In this document: one piece after another, positions 21,695 through 32,860 of the stretch
How positions within the stretch are numbered: the stretch's first letter is position 1
Layout of the letters: every line of letters starts with the position of its first letter
From: Taudactylus pleione
Taxonomy: Eukaryota > Chordata > Amphibia > Anura > Myobatrachidae
Direction: 5' to 3'
Length of the DNA: 64,000 bases
Assembly: GCA_031769625.1 (NCBI GenBank)
Contig: JAUIMM010000015.1
Location: 31,445,501 to 31,509,500 of the forward strand
Notes under the pieces: generated by a model
Seen by the model: only the letters and a program-made list of their open reading frames with translations
Database searches by the model: none
Told to the model about the DNA's origin: nothing
Translations under genes and position numbers: made by a program

Positions 21695-22004
21695 AGGGAC
21701 AAATGCATATGCATTCCCTGTCCGGGGCCCCCTCCTCTCTCTCCGGAGGCCAGCAGCGAACTGACCGCAGCAGTAGACTCTGGGCACTAGCCTGTACTCT
21801 GAGTCTACTGCGCTTGTAACTGGAAAAATGAAGCGGTGCCATTTTCTCGTCATTTTTCCAGTGCGCATGTGCGAAAGTGCTGGAAAAATGGCCGCAATGG
21901 CCATCTTCCAGGCATTTTATGCAGGGCTGTGACAGCCGACGCCAGACTTAAGATAAAAAAATCAGGACGCCGCACACCCTGCACCCATTATAGATACCCC
22001 CTTG
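21695..22004. mobile_element. Second copy of the 310-bp hAT-type element
   Basis: Same length as 1142-1451. It shares the right end (CACACCCTGCACCCATTATA then GATACC-CC) and the CTCCTCTCTCTCCGG-GGCC-GCAGCGMACTGA block. Flanking octamers CTTACGTT (21687-21694) and TTTACGTG (22005-22012) agree at 6 of 8 positions, an eroded duplication. Confidence 0.7.
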
Positions 22005-23306
22005 TTTACGTGTGTTCGCACAGTTTCCACCCCGTTGACTCCCAATAATGCCCATTTCATAGAGGAGAGAAAAGGGCTGAGATTTGTCTGACTCGGAGAT
22101 ATGCAAAGATACTACTGCAGCATATGAGCGCTCCACAAAATAAATCGCTAGATGCGGCCACAATCAGTCTTGCTGGCAACTCATATTGGGTAAAATAAGT
22201 AATAAGAGTATGAGTAATTTATAATATTAAATCACAGCTAAACAATATGTAGATTGTTACTCTATTCTATTGTGCCACCAATGGCCTCCGCTGCCATATT
22301 TCCAGAAGAATAAATCAGACATTAACGTGCTCTGCTAGTAAATAGGAGTAGTTCTAATCTGTCTGATCCAGTTGTGCCAGTTCCATCCATACTGCCATGT
22401 TCCACCAAAACCATGCCCAGTTTTGCCCAGACCTTGCCAACATTATCATGAGAACACACAATATGTGGGTCTGCATAGTGGGACGTTTTAGTCAAAATGG
22501 GAGTGTTGCAGTTGTAAATTTAAGTCTGCATTCAAATGGAAATAATATTGCTGGTCCTGTTTTCAGTTTACTGTTGCCCTCCTGTACTAGGTTGATATCA
22601 CATAATCTATAATGCTTGTGTGATGAAGTCCTTAAACTGTACGAATACCTTATTGTCATTCCAATAGTGCTATAAAGATTAATTAACGATCTAACTGCTC
22701 AAATTGTGCTAGTTGGTATTTTTATTTCAATTCTCAAGGTCCTTACAAAAACCCCTATAATGATTTCAGCCCTCCATCCACAGAAGTGACATGATGGATG
22801 ACTGTGGTGCTTGCAGAGAGTTTTACATTGCTGGTAAAAACAATGTGCACTAATATGTGACAGCTGACATACATAAAAAGTCAAATTGCAACCGCAATGT
22901 AATTCACAGGTGCCAAGTAACCAGAAGAGCCGTATGGTTTAATAAGTTAGAGCCTTTATTTTTACATTATTGCATATATAATGTATCGGGGAGGGTCATA
23001 GTAAATAGGACACATGATAGGCAGGTTCATGATGAAACAGTGCCTCTTAATTGTAACAGAAACTGCACTTTAACATACACAGACAGAAGCCTGAACAAAC
23101 AGGCACATTAATTAGACAGGCAGGTGTAAGTAAATGACCCAGCAAAAAAGTGGTAGTGTTCAGTCTGCTGCGGTAGAATGCAGCCACAATCTGCTATGCT
23201 CCTTTGCACAGCTAGATCAGAAAAGTCCCTGGCACTAATGAGACTCCAGCCTACTCGCTGGTCGCTACTCGGCATCAGTGCCCAAAGCACCGGGTGGATG
23301 AGGGTT
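22005..23306. other. Unassigned DNA next to the gypsy relic
   Basis: 22013-23100 shows no family. 23110-23306 may be non-coding 3' sequence of the gypsy element, which reads on the minus strand, but no LTR pair or polypurine tract could be confirmed. Confidence 0.4.
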
Positions 23307-23857
23307 TTAAACCCTTCCTGTCATCCAGTGATGACTATAAGCTGGACCTGTGCAACCCAGAAAACCCGGAGTTCCAAATCTCCACTGCTGCTGCAGACTG
23401 CGCAGGCTTTCCTTTAGTCTCCCTTGGAGGGAGCTGATTCCACAGGAATGTGGGTAAATCAGGTGAGAGGCAACACTTTCCCCCCTCTCGCTTTTCCAAG
23501 CTTGGGGAGCACATATCTTCCTTTGGGATGGACGACACCCTTCAGACTTCCTAAACTCTCTGGAAAAGACGTCTGTGTATCTGTTTCGGTTACACTGCTG
23601 ATGCTTCATGACCACCTTCCCAGGCATATATTCCTCATACCCCATGAATGTGGTGCATTCTGGTAGAGGAGTAAATACCACTCATTTTCTGCTGACGTTG
23701 GGCTTCACTATTTCCGCTGCTCCGTGGACGACGTATCCCTCAAAGGTACAGTGGAAGATCCGAGCGGTCTAGCCAGTAGTACAGGGCACGGACTCTCCTC
23801 TTGTCAGGGTTTGAGTAAGTTAACATGATATATCTGCTCTGTATGTCTCTGTCCTGG

Positions 23858-24877
23858 TTATCTGACATGGTAATTTACCAGTCCTACAGGTTCCATCACT
23901 TTGTATGGCCTGCGCCAATGGGCAAACAACTTGGTTTCTTGTGTCGGTACCAACACTAGAACTTTGTACCCTGGATGAAACTTTTGGACCTGAGCTGAGA
24001 CATCATAGGCCCATTTCTGACGAACTTGGGACTCTATAATGTTTCTTGGACAATGGGCCCTATGATATACAGCCGTATAATTTTCTAACAAACACCCCAA
24101 TGTTCAGTTCTTCTATTTTCTGCTGTTCCCAGCCTTCTTTCAAAATGTCTAGCATGCCTCTAGGTGGTCTTCTAAAGATGAGCTCAAAAGGGCTGACCCC
24201 AGTTGACGATTGGGATACCTCACGTATGTCAAACATGATGTAAGGGAGTACTTCATCTTATTCCCACTTGTTATCCAAGTCAGACCAGGGGATCATAGAA
24301 TTTAAAGTCCTGTTGAATCTCTCCCCCAACCCACCCGTCTCTGGTTGGTAGACCGAGGTATAGAGATGTGCTATTCCCTATTTTTGACACAACTCTGACA
24401 TCACCTGGGACATAAACTGTCTGTAAGAATTTCTTTAATGAATCTGAGGTGAGAAAAGAGGAGCAGCAATTTCTTGGCAATAGTAGTTGTCTTGGTGTTC
24501 CGCAAGGGTATCACTTCTGGATAATGAGTGACGTAGTCCAAGATTACCAGGACATGTTGGTTACCCCATTTTGATGTCTCCAATGGACCTACGAGATCCA
24601 TTGTGATGCAGTCAAATAGTACTCCAATAATGAGCATTGGAACCAGAGGGGCCCTTAAATGGGGTCTTGGACTGGTTCTCTGGCACACGGGACATAGTTG
24701 GCAGAACACTTTAACTTCGTCCATGACTCCTGGCCAAAAGAACCGGAGCAGGAAAAGGTCTAGGGTCTTCTCTTCTCTGAGATGACCTCCCCAGAGATGG
24801 GCATGAACGCCCCATAATACTAGTGGCATATGTACTCTGGGTACCAATAACTGCTTGACTTTCTTCCCTTGTTCCAA
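23858..24877 (-). pseudogene. Gypsy integrase, three frames
   Basis: The first open segment (24877-24401) has the H-H-C-C zinc site (H27, H32, C62, C65) with the FFWPGVMDEVKVFCQLCPVC block, then the core: Asp94 in ITMDLVGPL and Asp153 in ILTDSLCPR, with the residues normally following this Asp deleted. The third catalytic residue, Glu in GLGERFNR, is present in another frame (codon 24321-24323). The C-terminal domain at 24100-23858 has VLVLVPTQETKLFAHWRRPY, typical of gypsy integrases. Integrase joins cDNA to the genome. All three acidic residues survive, but at least two frameshifts and a small deletion after the second Asp destroy the protein. Confidence 0.85.
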
Positions 24878-24932
24878 CTTAATTCTGTAATATTCTCAAG
24901 GGCAGCATCATCTGCTGGTCCCAGGCAAAGCT

Positions 24933-25391
24933 TCATAGATCTATGTCATTTGGCAGCATACCCCAATCCAGAATAGAAGTACCCTCATTCAATATGGGTT
25001 GTTCAGGGGTTTCCTCTCCAAAGAGGACTGGTTGTTTTATTACACCTCTCTCCCCTTTGTGAAGTAGGGCCTTAGAGATTTTATGCTTGTTCTGTCTCTG
25101 TGGCTCCTTCAGGAGCTCAGTGAATCCTGGGAAATTGCGTCCCAATATAACCGGGTTAGGGAGCTTGGGCCCAACAGTGGCTACTACCTCATAAGCGCAC
25201 TCCTTTAGGGCGAGGCTCACTCGTACACAGGAAAAGTTTTCTGTGGACCCATGTACACAAAGCACCTCAACTAACCCTGGGACTTTTTCTACTGGCCTGG
25301 GTAGGACAACCTCTGAAATCAGGGTTAGCTCACTCCCTGAATCTATTATAGCCGATAGTTCTCGACCACCCAGAAAAACAGACTCCCCCAT
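24933..25391 (-). pseudogene. Gypsy aspartic protease
   Basis: About 150 residues are open. The catalytic triad is IIDSGSELTLI (Asp at residue 17 of the open segment). A flap-like region, LCVHGSTENFSCVRVSL, follows, then NPVILGRNFPGF, the second conserved block of retropepsins. The protease would cleave the polyprotein. The catalytic D-S/T-G and the ILGRD-like block are intact (Asp replaced by Asn in the latter), so this domain is the best preserved part of the element. The first Met is not necessarily the natural start, since it lies inside a polyprotein. Confidence 0.85.
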
Positions 25392-25522
25392 TAATGGGGG
25401 TCTAGAGTCCAGGGTACCATAGTACAGAAGGCTGGGTACATAGTGTCCATGTTAACCACACCACAGTACAAAGGCTCTGATTTTTTGGGACAGGCCTGCC
25501 TTGCATGCCTGGCTCTCTGAAC

Positions 25523-26235
25523 TCATAGCAGATGACCACGGAGTGTCCATTGGGGTCTCCGCAAATAGTGGGTATAGATGGTCACAGGCCAGTGGGATGC
25601 CAACTTAACTGGAGGCACATTCCTTGGTCTCTTTTCTTTCATTATTGCCATATATCCTGCGGTTTCATACTGCTCCAATACTATAGCCAATTCCTCCAGG
25701 CTCTGAGGATCGGCGTGTACCACCCAGCGCTGCATACTTTGACCTAGGGTCCTTATGCACTGGTCGACAACTACTCACTCTACAATCTGTGCGGCAGTAC
25801 AGACTTCTGGCTGGAGCCAACTTCGCCCCTGTCTGGCGAGCTCTGCAACTTGCTTCCGAAATGGGACCCCTGGTAATAGGGAACACTTGTGGAAGCACTG
25901 CGCCTTCCCAGCTGGTCTGAGTCCTGACCGGGCCAAAATTAAATTTTTGACCAGGTCATACTTCTCCGCATAAGTGGATGACAAATCAGCATATGCTTTT
26001 TGTGCCTAGTCCAAGAAGCGGCTGGCCACTTTAAACATTGTGCCACCCTCTCAAATATGAATAAATATGCCTCTGGGTCGTCTGAGGCAGACATTATCTT
26101 TAAGTGCCCTGCAGCTGTGGCTTCCACTGACTGCGTTACCAGTCATAACATTTGTTCCTCTGAGAGGCCAACAAAATTGTCATGGTGCGAAATTCCACCT
26201 CCATTGTAACTTCTGGAGGTTTGTGCAAGAGTTTA
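25523..26235 (-). pseudogene. Gypsy gag with SCAN-like domain, frameshifted
   Basis: Pieces in order: MSASDDPEAYLFIFERVA followed by KWPAASW (near 26080-26000), typical of SCAN-related gag capsids ('DDPEAYL..FERVA....WP...W'); then YDLVKNLILARSGLRPAG and RKQVAELARQGRSWLQPE (25984-25800), matching 'Y..VK..IL.R.G..PE...Q.F'; then DPQSLEELAIVLEQYETA (25730-25640). At least one frame change lies between the first two pieces. SCAN domains of vertebrate zinc-finger proteins are thought to derive from this gag type. The expected CCHC knuckle near 25480-25520 is degenerate. Gag assembles the particle. Confidence 0.75.
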
Positions 26236-26336
26236 GGTGCTTTCAAACATGGGCAATGAGAACCAGTGTTTTCCAACAATAAATATATAAGTGTGGAGAT
26301 TACTTTCATAACTTCCCAAACAAACACTGTTCCCTC

Positions 26337-26495
26337 TTCCAGCAACGCAATAGTTAACAAGGTGCAGCATAGCATATCTCTAGCACCATATTAGGGAAAA
26401 GGAAAGTACTGCCCTTTCTACTTCAGCAATGCAATGGTTAATGTGTTTCAGTAAAACATAAGTTAGGCACTGCAGTAAGGTAAAGGAAAGAAACG
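26337..26495. repeat. Degenerate tandem duplication, about 86 bp period
   Basis: CTTCCAGCAACGCAATAGTTAA...AGGGAAAAGGAAAG at about 26337-26407 is repeated as CTTCAGCAATGCAATGGTTAA...AAGGTAAAGGAAAG at about 26423-26490. It lies where the 5' untranslated part or LTR of the gypsy relic would be expected; its role is unknown. Confidence 0.65.
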
Positions 26496-26639
26496 CTTTC
26501 TTCTCCCGTACACACAACAGATTTTCCCACAGTGCACGGCAATTTATACAGGGTTCTTTATACAATTGCGGATCTTATGGCTCACCAGCCTTACTCACAT
26601 ATCCCGGAACGTTCTGCCTCGTCTGGCATATATATATAA

Positions 26640-27200
26640 GAAAACAAAGACTGCGGCACTCAGAGACTGGTATAAAGCAAATGTATTAAATGTTGTCACA
26701 AAAAGTATCCAACGTTTCGGGGCTCTATGGCTCCTTTGTCAAGGTGTGAACAAGTGTGTATAGTGAAAGCTTACCTTATATAAGTGACCACCTGCTGTGT
26801 GTAGAAAGACAAAGCCGGATTCTCCATCTCCGTCCGTGCTCCGGAGCTTCCGGGGTCACGGACTGTTGATCTCACGCGTGTCAGGCGCTGGGTTGCCATG
26901 GCTACCCCAGACTCCGTCCAACGCCTGGGGAGAACAGACAGTGAGGTTTGTTCAGAGACACTGTGATGTATATGTAAGTGCAGTGCATGTGCCTATGTTT
27001 GTGGTGAGGGCAGTAGGCCCTGCCCTTTGAGAGAGGAAGTTATTTGTTTAGTTAGTGCCCAGATGGGCTAGGTTTTTGTTTTATTTATTTTATTACTGCA
27101 CCCTGGACTGGTGTGCTGTTTCCTGGCTGCTGTGTGTAAGGAGGTGTCCACCTTCCCCAGGAGAGGGAACTCCTACCCCAATCTTATTACAATATATATT
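26640..27200. mobile_element. Penelope-like terminal repeat (tentative)
   Basis: AAGACTGCGGCACTCAGAGA, then TGTATTAAATGTTGTCACAA, TCCAACGTTTCGGGGCTC and CTCCTTTGTCAAGG form a pattern I know from repeated sequences in fish and frog genomes and associate with Penelope-like elements. GC-rich DNA follows to about 26950. No reverse transcriptase or GIY-YIG sequence is seen, so only an end fragment is present. Class assignment is from memory and moderate. Confidence 0.5.
26705..26745 (-). ncRNA. Possible degenerate hammerhead-type ribozyme fold
   Basis: On the minus strand CTTGACAAAG precedes a small stem-loop (GGAGC / GCCCC with loop CATAGA and one mismatch), followed directly by GAAAC and GTTGG. 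The CTGANGA-stem II-GAAA order is that of the hammerhead core, and Penelope-like elements are known to carry minimal hammerheads in their terminal repeats. The first conserved box deviates (TTGACAAAG), so activity is doubtful. Confidence 0.3.
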
Positions 27201-27259
27201 AGATGATGTACCCAGTTTCACCCGGGTAGACCTTAGATAATTATTTCCATCCACCACTC

Positions 27260-27820
27260 CAATAACACATTAATCTTTAACCTCTATAGTAATGCATCCC
27301 CTCCCTCACTGCTATAGTAAGACATTACCCTCCCTCACCTGTGTACTAACACATTCCACTCCCTCACCTCTGTATTTCTCACCTGTGTAGAAATACAATC
27401 CCTCCCTCACACCTGTAGTAACTTATTCCCCTCCCTCACCCTCATAGTAACACATTCCAATCTCTCACCTCTGTAGTAACACAATACCCCCGCTCACCCC
27501 TGTAATAACAAATTCCCCTCCCTTGCCCATGTTGTAACACATTCCCTTCCCTCACCCCGTAGTAACACATTTGACATTCCCCTCCCTCACCTGTGTAGTA
27601 ATACATTCCCTCACTCACACCTGTAGTAACTTATTCCCCTCCCTCACATCTGGAGTAACACATCCCTTTCCTCACCTCTGTAGTAACACATTACCCCTCT
27701 CACCCCTGTAGTAACACATTCTGTGTAGTAACACATTCCCCTCCCATACCTGTGTAGTAACACATTCCTCTCCCTCACCTCTGTAGTAACACATTCCCTT
27801 CCCTCACTATTCAAATAGGG
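27260..27820. repeat. Tandem array, about 28-bp unit
   Basis: About 18-20 degenerate units of TGTAGTAACACATTCCCCTC-CCTCACC. Unit length varies from about 25 to 31 bp. A minus-strand open frame across the edge is an artefact. Confidence 0.9.
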
Positions 27821-27829
27821 GAGCCACAC

Positions 27830-29318
27830 CGACTGCCAGTGATATTTGGCAGCACTTGGGTTGACAGTTGGTGTTTGAATTGAACTGTGCTGCAGCCATG
27901 ATGAGACAGTCACACAGGACATTGCACAGGGGAGGAAACATTTTTGCCCTTTTCACCCCCTTAGGAGTAAAATTTTGAAAAATATCTTCTTAGTGGGTAC
28001 CCACATAATGGAAGGCATATACTCCCCGTTTTTCAAGTTCTTAGGTCCAGGGATTTGGGCTTTGCATTGATGAGTCAGTGAGTCATGACATTTGATTATA
28101 TAATTTGATTATATATAACAAGCAGGAGCTCAGTTCCCGAACCTCTCATTAGCTATGACGTAATGTCCTGTGCCAAAATATATTTACCATAAGATATGTT
28201 TTATTTTAGAGTCCGTTCTGAGTGCCTACGTTTCTAAATACTATATATATATATGTATATATAATATATAAATATACATAACTTTTAATTGTTTTTCTAT
28301 AGGCCCACCCCCAGTAGCTCCACCCACAGTTCCTGAACTTATTTTTCCAGAAATAAAGCTTCACCCAGCACATACTTGAGTGATCTCACTTCCCAAAAAA
28401 ATGCCTAACACACAAGCTTCACCAACAGGAATACACTCAACTCTAGAGGGGGAGTAGGAGGCTCAACAAGAGCTGCACAGAAAAATCAAATATTATATAC
28501 AGTATATAAACAATAATATTTTGGCAGGGAGTTATTGTGGTAAATACAGTATATGTATTAATCACAATTTACAATGTTTAATGTATTACATTAATGAAAA
28601 TAAAATCACAACAATCAATTGTTCGTATACATAATAATAACCTAATATACATAAGTAACTCAACTCTGCATCAGCCTCTCTATTATTCAAATATTAATAT
28701 TTTTTGCATTTAAGTAAATTCTTAAAAACAATAATTAACATGATTATTGCTATAATGTTATTAGCACCTTCCAATGGGATCTGTATTCCACACCTGCTAA
28801 TGCTAATGGCATTATTAATAACCAAAGTAAGTGATTTGTAATTAACACAGAAGGAAAGACCCTTTCTGTACAGATCTATACTAGAACTAATATTGCTTGA
28901 TCTGCATTGAACATAAATAAATCTTTGATTTCACTATTGAAGTTTGAGCTGAAGCAGTGGTTGTTATAGAAACCATCCATCCCATGATGCACTGCTTCAA
29001 TGGCAAATGGTGCCATTAAATAAAATTGGTCTTTTCAAATTTTGCCATTCATAGTGGTGTATTCGTAACAAAGACACAGAAGAAGGTTACCTCGTACTTG
29101 TGCACTACCTGGACATCAGGCAATTTTTTTACATTTTATACATTTTATTGATATTCATAAAAAAATGATTTTGCAAGAAATAGCTTGATGAAGCAAAATA
29201 GAAATACTGGGAAAAATGAAAAATAGAACAAAACACCAAAAACAAATAAACAAAAACAACAAAAATGTTTTAACTAAATTAAGCTAATCATCTACAATTT
29301 TTTTTTCATATAGCATTT
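27830..29318. other. Unassigned AT-rich DNA
   Basis: Contains a (TA)n-like tract near 28243-28275 and a short fold-back near 28952-29002 (GAAGCAGTG...CACTGCTTC). No exon or family recognised. Confidence 0.45.
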
Positions 29319-29320
29319 TT

Positions 29321-29640
29321 AGGGGTCTATTATATAAGAACCCATTTTTTACATTGCTACTTAACATTATGTAAATGTGACAAAACAGACACCCTGTGAT
29401 ATGTGCCTATGGGCTACACTTAGCAAAATTTACCGGCCATGCATGGTCAGTAGACCGCGTATGCGCAGATGTCCTGATAACGGATCACAGGTTCACATTG
29501 CAGGGATGGGCTCCTTTCGGAGACCTTGTCCCTTTGTGTGCTATTTAACACATACAGGTGCTATCGCATACAGCAATGCTGTAGAGGCTAATATCTCACC
29601 CAGATCACATTGAGTATGTGATTATTGATAAATGGGCCCC
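29321..29640. mobile_element. MITE with GGGGTCTATTATA / TAAATGGGCCCC ends
   Basis: Left end GGGGTCTATTATATAAG and right end (inward) GGGGCCCATTTATCAATAA form imperfect inverted repeats. Flanks are TTA on the left and TCA on the right, not an exact duplication. Non-coding, about 320 bp. Confidence 0.6.
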
Positions 29641-30106
29641 TCAGTGTGAGTGAGGAGGTCACAGCACACCAAACAGGGGACACCCATAGTGTTTTAACAT
29701 AAACATATATCACAATCTAAAAATACGTAATTGGTTCCAAACATCAAATTAAATGAATGTCAGCTTATCTGAAAACTTTAGCAGTACTGAAATTTGGAAG
29801 TTTCTGAGAACAAGCTTCCAGATCCAACCATACTCTATTCAAGGAAAGAGAACTTTTATAGTGCACCAGTATTAAAAATACTTTAATCAGACCACAATGA
29901 AAAAAAACAGCTCACATGAACAGAAGAACAAAGCAATTATCAACAATCCCATTCCCTCCTGCATCACCGTCAGTCTAATGTCCACAGTCAGAATACTGAT
30001 GTTACAGAGAGTTTTATCTAGGAGTACCATTCTGAAGGACTCCTGTCATAAGGGAACCACCCACATAACAGCAGTCCTTCAGAAGAGTACGCCTCAATAA
30101 CGGGGA

Positions 30107-30252
30107 GATGTATCAAGCTTTGGAAAGAGATAAAGTGTTAAAGTTGCCCAAAGCAAGCAACCAGCTTTTAACTATAATTTCAAAGGCTGTGCTAGATAAA
30201 TGACAGAAGATGATTGGTTGCTTTGGGCAACTTCTCTACTTTATCTCTCTCC
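30107..30252. mobile_element. Hairpin MITE, AGATGTATCAAGC type, right end cut
   Basis: GGGGAGATGTATCAAGCTTT at the left; the arms pair through GATAAAGTG...AGTTGCCCAAAGCAACCA-type sequence. The loop contains GGCTGTGCTAGATAAATGACA. The right end stops at TCTCTCCAAT, where the 30253 element begins, so that element inserted into it or removed its end. Confidence 0.75.
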
Positions 30253-30880
30253 AATGGCTCTATTGATTAACATTATTTTTACTAAAATAATGTGAAAAAG
30301 GGTGTTTTCACACCCTTTTCACATTATTTTAGTATCACCTACAGTTACTAAAGGGTAATTGGAGCAGAATTTGTAAAAATTCTACTCCAACCCCTAAGTA
30401 TCACTTATTTTTAGTAAGCAGATCATATTTCCCATAATTGTAATGGGAAATGTGATCTGACCAAAGTTACTAAAAATAAAATGTGAAAAAATAGCGGGAA
30501 AAGCCCTATGATAATAACGCCACCTGGAGGTGGCATTATCCAGGGTCTCCCCCGGTTACCGGACTCCTGCTCCGCTCTAACGTGCAGAGCAGAGCCCGGA
30601 GCCATCCCCAGTAATCAGCTGTGTGGTCTAAACAGACCACACGCTGATTCACTGTAAAAAAAAGTAAAAAAAAAAGGAAAAAAAACCCAAACTTACATGA
30701 GTCCAGGGACCGGAGTTCGCGGCTCCGGTGATGTGCTCCCTCCGGGCAGCCGGTCTCCGGTCGTCACCTGACAGGGTTCCAGTTCAGCTGACTGGAGCGA
30801 CAGAGGACATCACCGGAAGCCCGATAACAGCAGGTAAGTGTAATTAAGGGAGGGGGGGTCGCAGGGGGTGAATATCTGGA
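30253..30880 (-). mobile_element. Inverted, partial copy of the 54212-55069 element
   Basis: It starts GGCTCTATTGATTAACATTA and carries, in reverse order and orientation, the blocks of 54212-55069: AAAATAATGTGAAAA-GGGTG hairpin, TTCTACTCCAA, TTTAGTAAGCAGATC, GGTTACCGGACTCCTGCTC, GTGTGGTCTAAACAGACCAC and ACATCACCGGA...CAGGTAAGT. About 230 bp at the far end are missing or diverged. Confidence 0.85.
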
Positions 30881-31130
30881 GTGAGGCATTGTCATATGAA
30901 GGCTCTCTTACCAAGTTCAACTTAGTATGTAAGCTCTTACATGCATGGCCCTCTTCCCACTTGTTTTTCCCTAGCACACTCTATGTCACCAGTACTTCAT
31001 TGTCTTTTTCTCCCCATCAGCAACTCTGACTCTGTCTGTGCAGCCATATATTGTGTACATGATCACAAAGTACTGAACAGATCACCTCCCACAATACACC
31101 ATATGCTGCTGCTAAGTTGCCCTACCTTTA
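30881..31130. other. Unassigned short spacer
   Basis: No repeat or coding signal recognised. Confidence 0.4.
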
Positions 31131-31490
31131 TCCATACTTACCGACTTTTGAAAATTCTTCTCCGGGAGCAACCTGGAGAGGAGATGCTGCTGGCAGGTCG
31201 GGGACGGACCGTAGATGTCATTAGGCCCCGCCCATTCTTGGAAAAGTTAGAGAGTCGGGGGTAAGCGAGGAGGGGGCCATGCTAAATGATGCAATTTGCT
31301 TAATTTTAGCCCTGTCCCCTCCCTACAGACCCTTAAATTCACAGTGAAATCTCCCCATCCTGCCATCTTCACTAGGAAGTGGGTGGGATGCTGGAGATCT
31401 GCCTACTCTTCTGGAGGTGCGGGGGGGCTACCGAACAATCGTGAATCTCCCGTGACTTCCGGGAGTTTAGGCAAGTACGCCTTTACCCCT
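31131..31490. repeat. GC-rich dispersed repeat (CCGGGAG / AAGTGGGTGGGATG family)
   Basis: CATACTTACCGACTTTTGAAA opens it; ATGATGCAATTTGC, GAAGTGGGTGGGATGCTGGA and CTTCCGGGAGTTTAGGCAAG follow. The same blocks occur at 36890-37115 and partly at 8858-9000. It carries both polarities of CTTACC/GGTAAG-like ends, but no target duplication was established. Confidence 0.6.
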
Positions 31491-31892
31491 GTTATCTATC
31501 TACCCAGTCTGTTGTTTTATATTAATGTTTGATATTTATGCTATGTTCTGCCATTGTGTATTGTACTTATTGATGTGAAATATTTTTATGTTTACCCTGT
31601 ACAGCACTGGGTGCACTTGGTGGAGCATTATAAATTAGAGATGAGCGGTTCGGATTCTGTGGAATCCGAACCGCTCCGAACATTGGGGATCCGAGTTCAC
31701 CCGAACTCTGTTCGGGTGTTCACCGCCTGACTTGGATCCCCGTTCGGGGCCGAACGGCGGCCGCCTGATGTCGGATTCTCACTAGAGAATCCGACATCAG
31801 GGCTCCTATTGTGTAGGGCAGAGCGCTGTGATAGCGCTCTGCCCTACACAGACACAAACACACAGCCGCCAGCGGCAGCTGTGTGTTTGTTA

Positions 31893-31933
31893 CAGCAGCC
31901 AATGAGAGTCACACAGACTCTCATTGGCTGCTG
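31893..31933. repeat. Perfect hairpin CAGCAGCCAATGAGAGTC
   Basis: The 18-bp arm CAGCAGCCAATGAGAGTC and its complement are separated by ACACA. Nearly the same hairpin occurs at 44131-44170 in a different element. Confidence 0.9.
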
Positions 31934-32059
31934 CACGGAGGGAGCCGGCTGGAGCTCACACATGAGCTCCGTCTTCCGGCTCCCTCCTCAGCGTGTGACA
32001 GCAGAGCGGACAGCGCGGGAGCGGGGATACAGGTACGTTTTTTTTTTTACTTGTGCAAG

Positions 32060-32860
32060 GGCCGGGGGCGCTACTGGGGGGGGGGGTCTGCTACTGGTGG
32101 GGTCTGCTACTGGGGATGCAGGGGGGCCATACTACTGGGGGGGCCTGCTACTGGGGGGGCTATACTACTGGGGGGGTCTGCTATTGGGGGGTGCTATACT
32201 ACTGGGGGGGTCTGCTACTGGGGGGGGTCTGCTACTGGGGGTCCATACTACTGAGGGGCCTGCTACTGGGGGGGCTATACTACTGGGGGGGTCTGCTACT
32301 GGGGGGGCCATACTACTGAGGGGCCTGCTAGTGGGGGGGCCATACTACTGGGGGGGCATACTACTGGGGGGGGGCTTACTACTACTGGGGGGGCATACTA
32401 CTTGGGAGGGGCTTACTACTACTGGGGGGCCATACTACAGGGGGGGGCATACTACAGGGGGGCTACTACTGGGGCAGCCTACTACTGGGGGGGCCTGCTA
32501 CTGGGGCAGCCTACTACTGGGGGGCATACTACTGGGGGGGCCATACTACTGGGGGGGCCGCTAATGTGGGGCATACTACTGGGTGGGCCTGCTAATGGGG
32601 GGGCATACTACTGGGTGGCATGCTAATGGGGGGCATACTACTGTGGGGGCCTGCTAATGGGGGGCATACTACTGGGGGAGCATTCTACTGGTGGCACTGC
32701 ATAGGGGACCCTACTACTAAGGGGACTGCATAGAGGGCACCACTGCTGGGGGCATTGTGTAAGGGACACTGCTACTGTGGGCATTGTGTAAAAGGGGCAC
32801 TACTGTGGGCATTGTGTAAAAGGGTCACTACTGTGGGCATTGTGTAAAAGGGGCACTACT
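32060..32860 (+). repeat. G-rich minisatellite, unit TACTACTGGGGGGGC
   Basis: Dozens of 12-18 bp units of the kind CTACTGGGGGGGC, with G-runs of 5-9, become degenerate after 32700 (CTACTGTGGGCATTGTGTAA). On the plus strand the G-runs satisfy the simple G-quadruplex pattern many times over. Glycine/tyrosine/leucine-rich open frames in all three plus frames follow from the repeat and are not genes. Confidence 0.95.

Larger units (their letters stand above)
23307..26235 (-). mobile_element. Ty3/gypsy retrotransposon relic, order gag-PR-IN
   Basis: Minus-strand pieces in order are a SCAN-like gag (26235-25523), an aspartic protease (25391-24933), an integrase zinc domain and core (24877-24300) and the integrase C-terminal domain (24100-23858). 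Only about 55 bp separate the protease from the integrase zinc-domain frame, so RT and RNase H are not in the usual place between them. Gmr1-like elements, known from fish, place IN before RT and have SCAN-related gag; an internal deletion would look the same. Below 23858 a short TDVFSREF stretch may be the very start of an RT region, but no RT catalytic motif follows. No LTRs identified. Several frame changes and stops make the copy inactive. Confidence 0.8.

Noticed and set aside
27260..27820. CRISPR-like array
   Set aside because: Units are contiguous and degenerate, without unique spacers; it is eukaryotic tandem DNA.
31809..32626. Long Gly/Tyr/Leu-rich frames of up to about 250 codons
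   Set aside because: They are open in all three plus frames because the G-rich repeat unit lacks stops; the sequence is a minisatellite inside a hAT element.
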